A stretch of 64,000 nucleotides of DNA, taken from positions 60,336 through 124,335 of the forward strand of contig JAHDFM010000007.1 in assembly GCA_020628165.1 (NCBI GenBank), read 5' to 3'. Shown here in pieces: positions 1 to 11,187 of this stretch. The translations under genes were made by a program, and so were the position numbers. The first letter of the stretch is position 1, and each line of letters opens with the position of its first letter. The DNA is from Bdellovibrionales bacterium (GTDB taxonomy: Bacteria > Bdellovibrionota > Bdellovibrionia > Bdellovibrionales > UBA1609). The notes below the pieces were generated by a model. It ran no database searches and was not told the origin of the DNA. It saw nothing but the letters and a program-made list of their open reading frames with translations.

Positions 1-583
1 AAGAAGGGACACCACCCTCAACAAGAAAAAATGAAAGAAAAGCACTCAGAAAAGATATCATTATTTGAGAAATCATTCTCATTACAAGCTGTAGTTATTA
101 AACCTAAACACGCAATCAATATTACTAATAATTTATTCATAAATACTCTCCCCAGCATTCTATTTGAAATATTAATAGAGCAATTGCTGGGTCAACTTTA
201 AATACTCCATTTTTGAGCTAAAAGTAATCTTGTCAATTGATTAGACAGAATTACTAACTATATTTACGTACAAAATAGAGACTTCTTATATTGAAACAGT
301 AGTATTTATAAGCAAATACTCAAACCTATAAGTTTATTAATGAGTAAGGACCCTAGATAAAAAAAGTATAAACAGCTCTCATAATGACGATGTGATCTTC
401 TCAAGTTGACCTTACTAAAGTTAATGCTTTAGACTAAAAAGTAATTTTTTTGAGGCATAACCCGTCAATTAAACTTTTAAAAATTAATTAATCATACTCT
501 CTGGATAACGTTTTTATTTAAGAGATGAAGTGCTTTTCAATATGTCCTTCTATTCGCTCAGGATGACATGATTTGTTGTATAT

Positions 584-615
584 AAAAAACCAACTGCAAT
601 CACAGTTGGTTTTTT
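584..615. terminator. Probable bidirectional rho-independent terminator
   Basis: Perfect 13-bp arms AAAAAACCAACTG / CAGTTGGTTTTTT with 6-nt loop, just past the 3' end of the minus-strand gene at 647-1690. Confidence 0.85.
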
Positions 616-646
616 GGGTAAATAAAAGTGAAGTGGCTTGTTTTTT

Positions 647-1690
647 TTAGATCAAGCACTTTTCAGAGACATACGACATATCTCCTTGGATTGTTGAGGT
701 CATGTACCAACCCTTGGCGAATCTTTTAGCTAGGATCTTTGTGCCTTTTTTATGGACGCCCACTTTTTGAGACTTCACACTGGCTAAACTTCTGCCATTG
801 CACTCTTTAGTTAAAATGAACTTTTTAAGACCATACTTAGCACGTGTCTTCTTATTTGAGCTGATCATCTTTTTGTAATCTAACTTTGCCTTCGCCTCGG
901 CTGATCTTACTTTTTGCTTTTGTGCTTCGATCTCTTTGCTGAGCTCTTTAATGCTTTTTAGCTCTAACTTTAACTTTCTGATTTCGTTTTTGTACTTTTC
1001 TGTGTTCTCTTCTGATCTTTTCATGATGTCTTGATTACGTTTCTTTTGCTTTTCTAGTGACGCCATTTCTCTTTTAGATTTATCACGCATCTTTTTTAAC
1101 GACGCCAAATGTGCCTTTTCTTTGGCTTTCATTTCTTGCAAAGACATCACTTGTTTTTCTTTTTCAGCCTTAGCTTCTGCTAAATCAGCTGAAACTTTTT
1201 TCTTTTCTTTTACGATCTCTAAAACGTCATTCTCTGTTCTATTGAGTTCGCTTTTGGTCATTTTTGTTTTTTCAATGTTCTCTTCCATTTTGGCTTTCAC
1301 TTTGGCGATGTCTTTTTGAAATTTTTCAATTTGTGCCTCAGCCTTAGAAGTTTTGTCGATATAGTTTTTTCTCAACTTTTTCTCATCGGCAATTTTCTTT
1401 TCCATGTCGTGGATGAGTCGTTGTGATTTCTTTTGCTCGGCCACAGCTTCTGCTTTTAATTTTTTGGCTTTTCTTTCGACTTCTTTTCTTTCTTTGAGTT
1501 CTTCTTGGTAGCGTTTTTCTGCTTCAATCGCTTCTTGCTTAATTGCATCAGCATCTGCCATCACTTCTTCCACTTCGAGATCAACATCATCCAGTGTTGA
1601 AGAGTGTGCGTAGACAGGTGAAAACATGATCATCGCCGCTAAAATAAACTTTATGTTTATTTTCCTTTTGGTTATAAAAAATAATAACAT
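647..1690 (-). CDS. Secreted/envelope coiled-coil protein with C-terminal SH3-like segment
   Basis: Hydrophobic N-terminus, then ~230 aa of Lys/Glu-rich heptad-like sequence; C-terminal GVHKKGTKILAKRFAKGWYMTST resembles a bacterial SH3 fold. Confidence 0.7.
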   Translation of the reverse strand: MLLFFITKRKINIKFILAAMIMFSPVYAHSSTLDDVDLEVEEVMADADAIKQEAIEAEKRYQEELKERKEVERKAKKLKAEAVAEQKKSQRLIHDMEKKIADEKKLRKNYIDKTSKAEAQIEKFQKDIAKVKAKMEENIEKTKMTKSELNRTENDVLEIVKEKKKVSADLAEAKAEKEKQVMSLQEMKAKEKAHLASLKKMRDKSKREMASLEKQKKRNQDIMKRSEENTEKYKNEIRKLKLELKSIKELSKEIEAQKQKVRSAEAKAKLDYKKMISSNKKTRAKYGLKKFILTKECNGRSLASVKSQKVGVHKKGTKILAKRFAKGWYMTSTIQGDMSYVSEKCLI

Positions 1691-2357
1691 ATACGTACTC
1701 CCCTTTTATTTACTATACCTAAGTTTCGGTCTAGACGTTTGGTAACATTAATATCTCAAACAGTGTCTAACTAATATACTGTGCAATTTGAAAAGCTGTT
1801 TTTAGGCTTTAAAGTTCCCAACCTGTTTCAATATCGGCCATTTATCCCCGCACAAAGGGCAATAAAGGCTTATTTTTATTTATAAAAAAGTTGAAATCTC
1901 TAAATGGAACCACTTGAGCAGCTTTAGAAAGCAGCTAATTATAGGTACTTACGAAGCTCCTCCCAAAATTTATAATTTTTTTACGCTCAAAAATTATATA
2001 TTTAACATTTTGCGAATTTCGTATAGGTTTCTCATTCGGTTTGAATGTTCTCACATTCATACTCACTTTGGCGGCCTGGCCCCCTCCCCCCCTAACCAGG
2101 TCGCTATTTTTTTTTCATATACATCAGACAAAAAATTAGCTTTTGACCCAAAGTCATTTCATTCTATTAAGAAGTAAAAAACGGAACCAATATAGCAGTC
2201 TCTAACAAGGTCTTCTGTTCTAATTGAATCTAAACTCTTTTTTAATCTTAAAAAAACTAGATGAACCTCCCATATTTCCAAAAAATACCTTACTACTTTT
2301 AACCATATTTAAGTCTCACAACTTTAAATTTGCTTTGTTATTCAATAACATATCTGT

Positions 2358-3149
2358 ATGACTAAAATTCTCTTATTCATTCTTTGTATGAGTTGTTTGC
2401 AAGTGTCTGCAAAACAAATTGTTGTTATCGACCCAGGTCACGGTGGTGATGAACGTGGAGCCGTTAACGGCAAGTATGAAGAGGCCGACCTCGCATTACA
2501 AGTCTCAAAAAAAGTAAATGCACTCTTACTCAAAGAAAAAAACATAAGACCCTATTTAACTCGCACTGTAGACAAAACCATGTCTCTGCATGAGCGAGTT
2601 GTCTTTGCTCAAAACCTCAAGGCTGATCTTTTTGTCAGCATTCACATCAATGCTTCTACCAATAAAAGAGCTCAAGGCGGAGAAGTGTATATCAAAAACC
2701 AACTCACTCCAGCCAAAGAAAAAGCGTACCTTGCTCAGTTTGAAAACGGCAAATCAAAACACCCTCCTAAAAAAGTGAAAGACTCCATGTTTTTTAGAAG
2801 AACAAAAAACACCGAGCTCGTGGGAATCTTAGAAAGTGTTAACGACACTTTTAATTTAAAACTGGCAAGCCTCGTCGCTAAAGACATCTTAACAGCATGG
2901 GGCGGTAAAAAAAGACTCTATCATGAACGCATTCACCAAGCCCCTTTTTACGTCGTCAAATACAACAAAATGCCGGCCATACTTGTTGAGCTTGGTTTTA
3001 TTTCAAACACCTTTGAAGCCAAAAAATTATCCACCAAGAGTTATCAGATGAAGCTTGCCAAGGGCATTGTCAAAGGCATTGTCAACTACTTTGAGCGCAT
3101 CGAAGCTCAACCGGAAACTCCTTTGTATTCTCGCGTTCTTGAGCAATAA
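2358..3149 (+). CDS. N-acetylmuramoyl-L-alanine amidase (Amidase_3)
   Basis: Signal peptide; VIDPGHGGDERGAV, FVSIHINA and VELGFISN motifs. Confidence 0.93.
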   Translation: MTKILLFILCMSCLQVSAKQIVVIDPGHGGDERGAVNGKYEEADLALQVSKKVNALLLKEKNIRPYLTRTVDKTMSLHERVVFAQNLKADLFVSIHINASTNKRAQGGEVYIKNQLTPAKEKAYLAQFENGKSKHPPKKVKDSMFFRRTKNTELVGILESVNDTFNLKLASLVAKDILTAWGGKKRLYHERIHQAPFYVVKYNKMPAILVELGFISNTFEAKKLSTKSYQMKLAKGIVKGIVNYFERIEAQPETPLYSRVLEQ

Positions 3150-3200
3150 CTTTAAGTTGCTAGCATTGACAAAATCTCCCCCAGTTGTTTAATTGATTTT

Positions 3201-3917
3201 ATGAGAACAGATGGTCGTACCCCCAATGAAATGCGTAAAGTAGAAATTACTCCTGAAGTTAATAGATATGCTGAAGGCAGTGTTAAAATAAGTTTTGGAA
3301 ACACTGTGGTCCTTTGTACGGCCACCGTTGAGGAGAAAGTTCCAAAGTGGTTGCACGGCAGCAAAAAAGGCTGGGTCACAGCTGAGTACGGCATGCTGCC
3401 AAGGTCCACTCACAACCGTATTCACCGAGACAAAGCCACTAACAGTGGTCGCTCGCAAGAGATCTCTAGACTCATCGGCCGTAGCTTAAGAGCTGCCATC
3501 GATTTAGGAAAACTCGGCGAACGCCAAATCTTTGTGGACTGTGACGTCATTCAAGCCGATGGAGGCACCCGCACAGCAGCGATCACTGGCGGTTTCGTGG
3601 CATTAGCATTGGCTTGTAAGTACTTACAAGATCAAAAAACCATTCAAGAGTGGCCCATAAAAAATTACATTTCAGCCATCAGTGTGGGCTCACAAGATGG
3701 CAATGCTATCCTTGATCTCAACTACGATGAAGACTCCAACATTGGCACTGACATTAATTTTGTGATGGATGACAACAACAACTTCATAGAAATTCAAGGC
3801 ACTGCTGAGCAGATGGCTTTTTCGAAAAATGACCTCAATAACTTTATTGAGCTTGCCGAAATTGGCTGCACTCAACTCATTGAGATGCAAAAGAACATCA
3901 TTGATGGAGCATTGTAA
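3201..3917 (+). CDS. rph: Ribonuclease PH
   Basis: MRTDGRTPNEMRKVEITPEVNRYAEGSV and GWVTAEYGMLPRSTHNR motifs. Confidence 0.96.
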   Translation: MRTDGRTPNEMRKVEITPEVNRYAEGSVKISFGNTVVLCTATVEEKVPKWLHGSKKGWVTAEYGMLPRSTHNRIHRDKATNSGRSQEISRLIGRSLRAAIDLGKLGERQIFVDCDVIQADGGTRTAAITGGFVALALACKYLQDQKTIQEWPIKNYISAISVGSQDGNAILDLNYDEDSNIGTDINFVMDDNNNFIEIQGTAEQMAFSKNDLNNFIELAEIGCTQLIEMQKNIIDGAL

Positions 3918-3919
3918 GT

Positions 3920-4513
3920 ATGGATATTTGGATCGCAACTTCAAATTCCAACAAGCTCAAAGAGTTTAAAGACCTCATCACTGGCAAAAACATACTGATC
4001 AAGTCGCAAAACGAACTCGATTACTACACCTCTCCGGAAGAAACGGGAGAGACTTTTTTTGACAACGCCAAAATCAAAGCGACCTCTTTTTATAAAACTC
4101 TCAACCTAGAAAATGGCTTAGTGCTTGCCGAAGACTCCGGCTTGGTGGTCGAAGGTTTGGGGGGTCTACCAGGAATACACTCTGCTCGCTATGCCGGCCC
4201 CAATGCCCGTGATACTGAAAATAACGCTAAATTATTAAAAATGCTCAAATTCAAATCTCCGAATAATAGAAAAGCTCACTTCTACTGCAGCATTTGTTTT
4301 ATCGACGCTGGCGGAGAGGTGAAAGAGTACACCGGACAACTCGATGGTCAAATTGCCAAAAAGTTAACGGGCACAACAGGTTTTGGTTACGACCCACTGT
4401 TTATTCCAGATGGAGAAACACAGTCATTAGCTGAACTTGGGCCTGCTTTTAAAAATAAACACTCCCACCGTTCAAAAGCTTTTAAAAAATTCATTGCTGA
4501 CCTGCCATTATAA
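3920..4513 (+). CDS. rdgB: XTP/dITP diphosphatase (Ham1/RdgB family)
   Basis: WIATSNSNKLKEF, ETFFDNAKIKA and GYDPLFIPDG motifs; 3 nt downstream of rph. Confidence 0.95.
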   Translation: MDIWIATSNSNKLKEFKDLITGKNILIKSQNELDYYTSPEETGETFFDNAKIKATSFYKTLNLENGLVLAEDSGLVVEGLGGLPGIHSARYAGPNARDTENNAKLLKMLKFKSPNNRKAHFYCSICFIDAGGEVKEYTGQLDGQIAKKLTGTTGFGYDPLFIPDGETQSLAELGPAFKNKHSHRSKAFKKFIADLPL

Positions 4514-4617
4514 CAACGAGCTCAACTGTTTTTGTGTGAACTGCTCGTCGACTAACTTATGACTTTTTTTTATGGTTTTTAGGTTTCTGCCATCACTGAG
4601 TAGACATAATAATTAGA

Positions 4618-5580
4618 ATGAGTTACGTTCCTGCCATGGCTGATTTGAAGATATTTTCAGGAAACTCCAACCCTGAATTCGCACAAAAAGTGGCTGAGCA
4701 CGCTGGTGCTGAGCTTGGTAGATGTGATATTTCGCGCTTCGCCGATGGAGAGGTTCAAGTCGAAATTCACGAAAGTGTTCGAGGGAAGGATTGCTTTATC
4801 ATTCAAAGCACCTGTCCTCCAGTGAATCAAAACTATATGGAACTCTTCATACTTATAGATTCACTCCTCAGAGCCTCGGCCAACGAAATCACTGCTGTCA
4901 TGCCTTACTACGGATACGCCAGACAAGATCGCAAAGTGGCTCCAAGAGCCCCTATCTCAGCGAAAACAGTTGCTAAACTTCTTAACACAGCTGGCGCCAA
5001 CCGCTTATTATCTGTTGATTTACATTCATCTCAAATACAAGGGTTCTTTGACGGGCCAGTGGATCACATTTACGCCATTCCAACATTGGCAAAATCCTGG
5101 CGTGATAACTACGGCTACGGTGATGAGTTTGTTGCTGTTAGCCCAGATGCCGGCGGCGTTGAAAGGGTGCGCGCTTTCGCTAAAAGAATTGAGTGCTCTA
5201 TCGCCATTATCGACAAGCGACGAACTGGGCCCAATGAAGCTAAAGCCTTGAATTTAATAGGAGAAGTCAAAGGAAAGACAGCCATTATTTTGGACGATAT
5301 GATCGACACGGCCGGAACTTTGACACAAGCAGTTGACAGCATACTCAGTAATGGTGCAAAAAGAGTGATTGCAGTTGCTACTCACCCTGTTTTATCGGGT
5401 CCGGCGATCAGTCGTTTGACGGAAAGCCCTATTGAAAAGATTTGGGTCACTGACACCATCCCTCTCTCTGGGCCAGCAAAAGATTGTGGCAAGATTGAAG
5501 TTGTGAGTGTTGCACCTGTAGTTGCTGAAGTGATCAAGCGTATTAATCGCTACGACTCAGTCAGCTCATTGTTTGATTAA
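4618..5580 (+). CDS. prs: Ribose-phosphate pyrophosphokinase; start may be the internal ATG at residue 7
   Basis: LKIFSGNSNPEFAQKVAEHAG, PYYGYARQDRK and ILDDMIDTAGT motifs. Confidence 0.96.
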   Translation: MSYVPAMADLKIFSGNSNPEFAQKVAEHAGAELGRCDISRFADGEVQVEIHESVRGKDCFIIQSTCPPVNQNYMELFILIDSLLRASANEITAVMPYYGYARQDRKVAPRAPISAKTVAKLLNTAGANRLLSVDLHSSQIQGFFDGPVDHIYAIPTLAKSWRDNYGYGDEFVAVSPDAGGVERVRAFAKRIECSIAIIDKRRTGPNEAKALNLIGEVKGKTAIILDDMIDTAGTLTQAVDSILSNGAKRVIAVATHPVLSGPAISRLTESPIEKIWVTDTIPLSGPAKDCGKIEVVSVAPVVAEVIKRINRYDSVSSLFD

Positions 5581-5609
5581 TTTTAAAACCATTAGAAAGG
5601 ACGATTAAA

Positions 5610-6248
5610 ATGGCGGGAAAACAAATTGAAATCAAAGCTATATCAAGAAATACAGGAAAGCACAGCTCTAGAGCACTAAGAAGAGAGCGCTTAGTTCCTG
5701 CCATTGGATACGGTCCTAAAACTGAAAATTTTAACTTTGCCATCACTGAAAATGACGTAGCTAGATATGCCAACAGCAAGTACGAGAACGAAATTTTTAA
5801 ACTCGTTTCAGATGATAGCTCTATTAACGGTAAATTAGTTCTTAAAAAAGATATGACAGTTCATCCGGTGAGCCGTCGCCCCGTTCACCTCGACTTTTTT
5901 GTGCCTGATATGACTCAAAAAGTAAAAGTTGAAGTTGAAATCAACTTTGAAGGAACTCCAAAAGGCACTAAAGAAGGCGGTATCTTCAACATTCTTATGA
6001 GAAAGGTAGAAGTTGAGTGTTTACCAACTGAAATACCTGACACTGTGACTGTTGATGTTTCTGATTTAGGCCTCAACGAAGTTCTTCACGTTGCCAAAAT
6101 TGACCTTGGTTCTGATAAAATCAAAATGATCACTTCTGAAGAAGAGACGCTAGCTACAGTTGCTGCAGCCAAAGAAGAAAAAGCAACTCCAGAGGGTGAA
6201 GGTGACGCCGCCGCTGCTGCTGATGCCAAGCCTGAAGATAAGAAGTAA
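5610..6248 (+). CDS. rplY: 50S ribosomal protein L25/Ctc
   Basis: L25 N-domain, Ctc C-domain and acidic/Ala tail; between prs and pth, a conserved order. Confidence 0.92.
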   Translation: MAGKQIEIKAISRNTGKHSSRALRRERLVPAIGYGPKTENFNFAITENDVARYANSKYENEIFKLVSDDSSINGKLVLKKDMTVHPVSRRPVHLDFFVPDMTQKVKVEVEINFEGTPKGTKEGGIFNILMRKVEVECLPTEIPDTVTVDVSDLGLNEVLHVAKIDLGSDKIKMITSEEETLATVAAAKEEKATPEGEGDAAAAADAKPEDKK

Positions 6249-6279
6249 GCCAACATTCATCTTTGATTGAACTTAAACT

Positions 6280-6846
6280 ATGTACGCAATTGTTGGCCTG
6301 GGAAACCACGGCTCGAAATATCAACTGACCCGACACAATATTGGTTTTTTAGTTGCCGATGGTCTGCACAATTTTGTGGGGGCCAATACTTATAACAATG
6401 AAAAAAAAGCTCTTGTTGCTAAGGCAAACGTCGAAGGCGAAAGAGCTCTTCTTATAAAACCTCAAACTTATATGAACAACTCTGGCGAATCCGTCACTGC
6501 CTTGTTGAATTATTACAAAATTGACATCAAAAACCTCATTGTTATTCAAGACGATATCGATCAAGAGTTTGGCAAAATAAAATTGCAACAAGCCCGCGGT
6601 CACGGAGGCCACAATGGCATTCGCAACATACACCAGTTACTTGGCACTAATGATTATGTCCGTTTAAAATTTGGCGTCGGTCGCCCCAACGGTAAGATGG
6701 ATGTGGCTGATTACGTTTTACAAAACTTTAATGACAATGAACTAGAACAGCTCAAAGATGAATTTTTAGGCCTTGCCTGCGACGCTGTTTCTAGTTTTGT
6801 AAAAAATGGCTTTACAAAAACTGCAAATATCTTCAACGCTTTATAA
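6280..6846 (+). CDS. pth: Peptidyl-tRNA hydrolase
   Basis: YAIVGLGNHGSKYQLTRHNIGF, KPQTYMNNSGESV, GHGGHNGIRNI motifs. Confidence 0.96.
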   Translation: MYAIVGLGNHGSKYQLTRHNIGFLVADGLHNFVGANTYNNEKKALVAKANVEGERALLIKPQTYMNNSGESVTALLNYYKIDIKNLIVIQDDIDQEFGKIKLQQARGHGGHNGIRNIHQLLGTNDYVRLKFGVGRPNGKMDVADYVLQNFNDNELEQLKDEFLGLACDAVSSFVKNGFTKTANIFNAL

Positions 6847-6860
6847 CAAGGACTATAACT

Positions 6861-7961
6861 ATGAGCTTACAATGTGGAATTGTTGGTTTACCAAACGTTG
6901 GCAAAAGCACTCTTTTTAACGCTCTCACAAGCGCAAAAGCAGAGTCTGCTAACTACCCTTTTTGCACCATTGATCCCAACGTGGGTGTGGTCACAGTTCC
7001 AGATCCTCGCTTAGACCAGATCACTCAGCTAGTGAAGCCCAAAGAAACTGTTCCAACAGCCATGGAATTTGTCGACATCGCAGGCCTTGTTGCAGGTGCC
7101 AGCAAAGGAGAAGGGCTCGGCAATCAATTTTTAGCAAACATCAGAGAAACCGATGCCATCTTACATGTCGTGCGCTGTTTTGATGATGACAACGTCATTC
7201 ACGTTTCTGGAAACGTCGACCCACAAAGAGACATTGAAACCATCAATACTGAACTTATGCTTGCAGACCTTGAGAGTGTAGAAAAACGTTTGCAAAAAAC
7301 TAAAAAAGTGGCTCGTGCAGGCAACGACAAAAAACTTCAAGCCGAACTCAAAATCATTGAAGACATTCACGCTAGCCTTGAGGCTGGCAAACCCGCGCGT
7401 GTGGTCGAAGTCAATGAAAATTATCTATACCTAGTTAAAGAGTTACAACTGCTCACCACCAAGCCTGTTCTTTATGTTTGCAATGTAGCAGAAGATTCTT
7501 TGGGTACAGATAATAACCCTTACGTTAACACTGTGAAAAGCATTGCTCAGTCTGAAAACAATGAGACTATTGTCGTGTGCAGCTCATTAGAAAGTGAAAT
7601 TTCAACTCTTGAGCCAAACGAACGAGTTGAGTTTTTAGAAGCTGCTGGTCTTGAAGAACCAGGTCTTAACCGCCTCATTCGCGAAAGTTATAAGCTCCTC
7701 AACCTCATCACCTACTTCACTGCTGGTGAAAAAGAAGTGCGCGCCTGGACTATTAAAAGAGGGTTCAAGGCTCCGCAAGCAGCAGGAGTGATTCACTCTG
7801 ACTTTGAGCGAGGTTTTATTCGCGCGGAGACTTATCACTGCCAAGATCTTTTTGACTTAAAAACAGAAACAGCAGTGAAAGATGCTGGTAAGTACCGCTC
7901 AGAAGGAAAAGAGTACTTGGTGAAAGATGGTGACGTAATGCTCTTTCGCTTTAACGTATAA
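6861..7961 (+). CDS. ychF: Redox-regulated ATPase YchF/OLA1
   Basis: GIVGLPNVGKSTLFNALT, DIAGLVAGASKGEGLGN, C-terminal TGS domain. Confidence 0.96.
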   Translation: MSLQCGIVGLPNVGKSTLFNALTSAKAESANYPFCTIDPNVGVVTVPDPRLDQITQLVKPKETVPTAMEFVDIAGLVAGASKGEGLGNQFLANIRETDAILHVVRCFDDDNVIHVSGNVDPQRDIETINTELMLADLESVEKRLQKTKKVARAGNDKKLQAELKIIEDIHASLEAGKPARVVEVNENYLYLVKELQLLTTKPVLYVCNVAEDSLGTDNNPYVNTVKSIAQSENNETIVVCSSLESEISTLEPNERVEFLEAAGLEEPGLNRLIRESYKLLNLITYFTAGEKEVRAWTIKRGFKAPQAAGVIHSDFERGFIRAETYHCQDLFDLKTETAVKDAGKYRSEGKEYLVKDGDVMLFRFNV

Positions 7962-8430
7962 AAACCTCTCACTACGCAGGTTGCAATAGGTTATTTTTTA
8001 AGGTTGAGCTCTTGTGGTGCTGTTTTTTTATTTCTAATCAACACAAATACTTTAGAAATTGATCTTTTTTTAATTGAACTGAACTTGACTATATAAAACC
8101 TAGAAAGACTCACTAAAATCCTTGCAAAAAAATAGTTGTAAAAACATTATTATTAAAATTTTTCACTGCTCTGTGACAGAAATTTAGTCAACTTTTACGC
8201 TGACCAAAACTAAGTCTTTATAATTAAACATCTATTTTAAAAACACTCTTTAAAAAATGTTTGAGTTAACAATCAAAATAATAAAATTTTTTTTGACCGC
8301 GACCACTCCCACTTTTGTCTAGATAGATGCATTCAACATGAATGTAGAGTTTCGCAAAAGCTTCTACTTATCACGGCAGAACTCATATAGAATAAGACTT
8401 ACCAGTTTTCACTTACAAATGGAGTTCTAT

Positions 8431-10821
8431 TTGAAAACTTTAACGACCCTTGTAGCTTTTATATTTACTTTTAACACTTTTGCTCTTTCCATAGATCAAA
8501 TAAAAAAAAACAATCACTTTAGTGTTCCTATTTCTTTTTATGAAAACGGCGAGATCAATAAAGCCATCGAAGCTTTGCAAAATTTAAAAAAAGAAGACTC
8601 CAAAGAAGCTCACCGCCACTTCTTGATCAGTAAATTTAGCCTTGATCTCAGTTATTTTGATCAAGCTAGAAAACACATTGACCAAGCCATAGAACTCAAT
8701 ATCGATTTAAAAGACTACGCCTACTTCATCAAAGGACTTATTGAATGGGAGTCGCGCAAAAATTTAGATGATGCTATTACAAGTTTCAACCAAGCACTCA
8801 AGTTAAAGCCTTTAACAACTCTTAAAAATGACATCAACTATTACCTAGCGAAGACATACTTTCTTAAAAAAAACTTTGAAGAGGCGAAACCTCTACTTGA
8901 GAACCTAAGAAGGTCTTTTCGCTTTGACAAAAGAAAGCCAGAGGTGATTCGCTACCTTCTTTCAATCTACAAAAGCGAAAAAGACAATGTGAATTTTTGC
9001 AAATGGTCTCGTCATATCTATGCTAACTTCCCATTTAATAAATACATATCTCATTGGGATATTAATTTACACAATAACACCATCGACAAACAAAGCACTC
9101 AATGCTACCCAACCTATTCTGAGAAAAGGCGTCGAATCAAAAAACTCCTTTGGGCTGGCAAGGATAAAAAAGCTAAAAATGACATTGCCACCTTAAAAAA
9201 ATCAAATTCTGTGTCAGCCAAAGACATCGACCGTTTAACAGCAGAATACCTTCTTCACATTGGTGATGTAGAAGATGCCTTAAAACTCTTACTAAGAAAC
9301 TTTGAAACTGTACAAAAAGACTTTGATTATTTAATGTTACTTGGAACGGCCGCCTACAAGGCCGGAGAGTATCAAACCGCTGTAGGCACCTATCACAAAG
9401 CATTTAAACTCAAGCCCAAAAGTCAAAAAGGAAAAACTGCACTTTTTAGATCGGCCTTTTTAAGTTATCAATTTCAAGACTACGACGGTGCCACCCGTAA
9501 GTATCAACAATTCATCAAAAACTACCCTGGTTCCACATTGGTTAAAGACTCCATGTATCATATTGCTTGGATGAAGTACTTGCGAGGCCATTACAAATTA
9601 GCCATTGAAGGCTTTGAGAAAATATTAGCTGAAAGAAAAAAAAGCCGACACGGCTGGAGAAAGTACCCTACCGATAGAATTCAGTATTGGTTAGCAATGA
9701 GCTATCACAAGCTCAAAGAAGATAAAATTGCATGGCATATCTTAAAACATCTCGCAGACAACAGGAACAACAGTTACTATTCTTTTGCGGCTCAATCACG
9801 ACTGTCTAAAATAAATTATGATCCCGGAGCTCTCAAAATTGGCGGCAGCAATGAAGTGCGAGAGCCTGCCACGACAATGTTCAATGTCACCTCTGCCCTT
9901 GAAAATGCTCAGATCAATAACACTTTTTTTATTGACCCCCTTGCTGACAATGAAACGGACAATCTTGAATCTGGAGACGAGAGTTTATTGAATGTCGATA
10001 ATGAAACTGCCAAAGTGTTTTGGTCAAAACCAAAAATTCAAGAAAACATTGCACGAGTTGAAACTCTCATTGAAATGGGGCAAAACGACTGGGCGTATAG
10101 AGATTTAAAATTGATTGAGTCTCATGTAAAGGACCGCAGTCTTTACAACCAGTTTATCAAAAACTACCGCCAACTAAAAAAGTACACTCGCTCTAGTTAC
10201 CTCACAGAACTTAAAATCATGCCTAAGTTCACTAAACAAAATTTAAAAACTAATTATGATGTTTGGCAAATGGCTTACCCACAGGCCTTTAAAGAAACTG
10301 TGAATAAATATTCTAAGCTCTATTCGGTGCCTAATAAATTTGTTTGGTCCATTATGAGAGCTGAAAGTAGATACAACCCATCAGCTGAATCGCCAGTAGG
10401 AGCAAAAGGTTTGATGCAAATCATGCCATACACTGCGAGACACTTGCTCAATTTACTCAATGAAAACACCAAACAATCCATGAATTTACACAACCCAAAA
10501 ACGAATATTAAATTAGGCACACGTTACCTCAATCGTTTGTTGGGCAAGTTTAAAAATCAAATGCCACTGGCTGCTGCAGCTTATAACGCCGGTCCTCACC
10601 GAGTGAAATCTTGGGTGGCAAAGTTTGGCAACTTAGAACTGGATGAATTTATTGAACACATCCCTTTTGTTGAAACAAGAAACTACGTAAAAAGAGTAAC
10701 ACGTTTTTATGGGGTGTACAAAAAAGCTTACGATAAAGATCACACGCCTATGGGTTTTCTTGCTAAAAATATTCCGTACAAACACAAAGGGCCTATACCC
10801 ACTAAAGAAGATTGGAATTAA
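8431..10821 (+). CDS. Slt-type lytic murein transglycosylase with TPR-like N-terminal region (TTG start preferred over ATG 8338)
   Basis: From TTG 8431: signal peptide MKTLTTLVAFIFTFNTFALS with GGAG upstream; C-terminal IMRAESRYNPSAESPVGAKGLMQIMPYTA and AAYNAGPHRV motifs. Confidence 0.9.
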   Translation: MKTLTTLVAFIFTFNTFALSIDQIKKNNHFSVPISFYENGEINKAIEALQNLKKEDSKEAHRHFLISKFSLDLSYFDQARKHIDQAIELNIDLKDYAYFIKGLIEWESRKNLDDAITSFNQALKLKPLTTLKNDINYYLAKTYFLKKNFEEAKPLLENLRRSFRFDKRKPEVIRYLLSIYKSEKDNVNFCKWSRHIYANFPFNKYISHWDINLHNNTIDKQSTQCYPTYSEKRRRIKKLLWAGKDKKAKNDIATLKKSNSVSAKDIDRLTAEYLLHIGDVEDALKLLLRNFETVQKDFDYLMLLGTAAYKAGEYQTAVGTYHKAFKLKPKSQKGKTALFRSAFLSYQFQDYDGATRKYQQFIKNYPGSTLVKDSMYHIAWMKYLRGHYKLAIEGFEKILAERKKSRHGWRKYPTDRIQYWLAMSYHKLKEDKIAWHILKHLADNRNNSYYSFAAQSRLSKINYDPGALKIGGSNEVREPATTMFNVTSALENAQINNTFFIDPLADNETDNLESGDESLLNVDNETAKVFWSKPKIQENIARVETLIEMGQNDWAYRDLKLIESHVKDRSLYNQFIKNYRQLKKYTRSSYLTELKIMPKFTKQNLKTNYDVWQMAYPQAFKETVNKYSKLYSVPNKFVWSIMRAESRYNPSAESPVGAKGLMQIMPYTARHLLNLLNENTKQSMNLHNPKTNIKLGTRYLNRLLGKFKNQMPLAAAAYNAGPHRVKSWVAKFGNLELDEFIEHIPFVETRNYVKRVTRFYGVYKKAYDKDHTPMGFLAKNIPYKHKGPIPTKEDWN

Positions 10822-11187
10822 CATTCATAAAATCTTTTTCTGACCAGTTGCCTAAAATTTCGCATTGCAGTTATTAGCAATGCAATTCCACTGTATAACT
10901 TTTTTTTATACTTAATTAGGGTCACTTAAGTAATCGTAATCACTTGATTGATTAAATAAATAGTGACTCAAACCTTTTTTTAAATAGCCATGATTATTTT
11001 ATCTTCACAAACGTACTTCTTTTTCTGTTTTTAAAACGTTTTTTAGCTCTCAAAAATAGAACTTAAAACTACTTATAAACATCCTTTGTTACTGGTCATA
11101 ACTTGACAATGTGCATTTAAAATCAGTAAAAAGACAGCTCTGCAATTCAATAAATTCAGTCACAAAAACATTCATTAAGGAGCATTC

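Noticed and set aside
1122-1319. Plus-strand ORF within the coiled-coil gene
   Set aside because: Antisense shadow of a Lys/Glu-rich coding region; no RBS or family.
1914-2177. 87-aa ORF in an AT-rich intergenic region with a C-rich tract
   Set aside because: Low-complexity translation, no recognisable domain or clear RBS.
3167-3195. TTGACA-N17-TTAATT as rph promoter
   Set aside because: -10 match is weak and too close to the rph start codon to be convincing.
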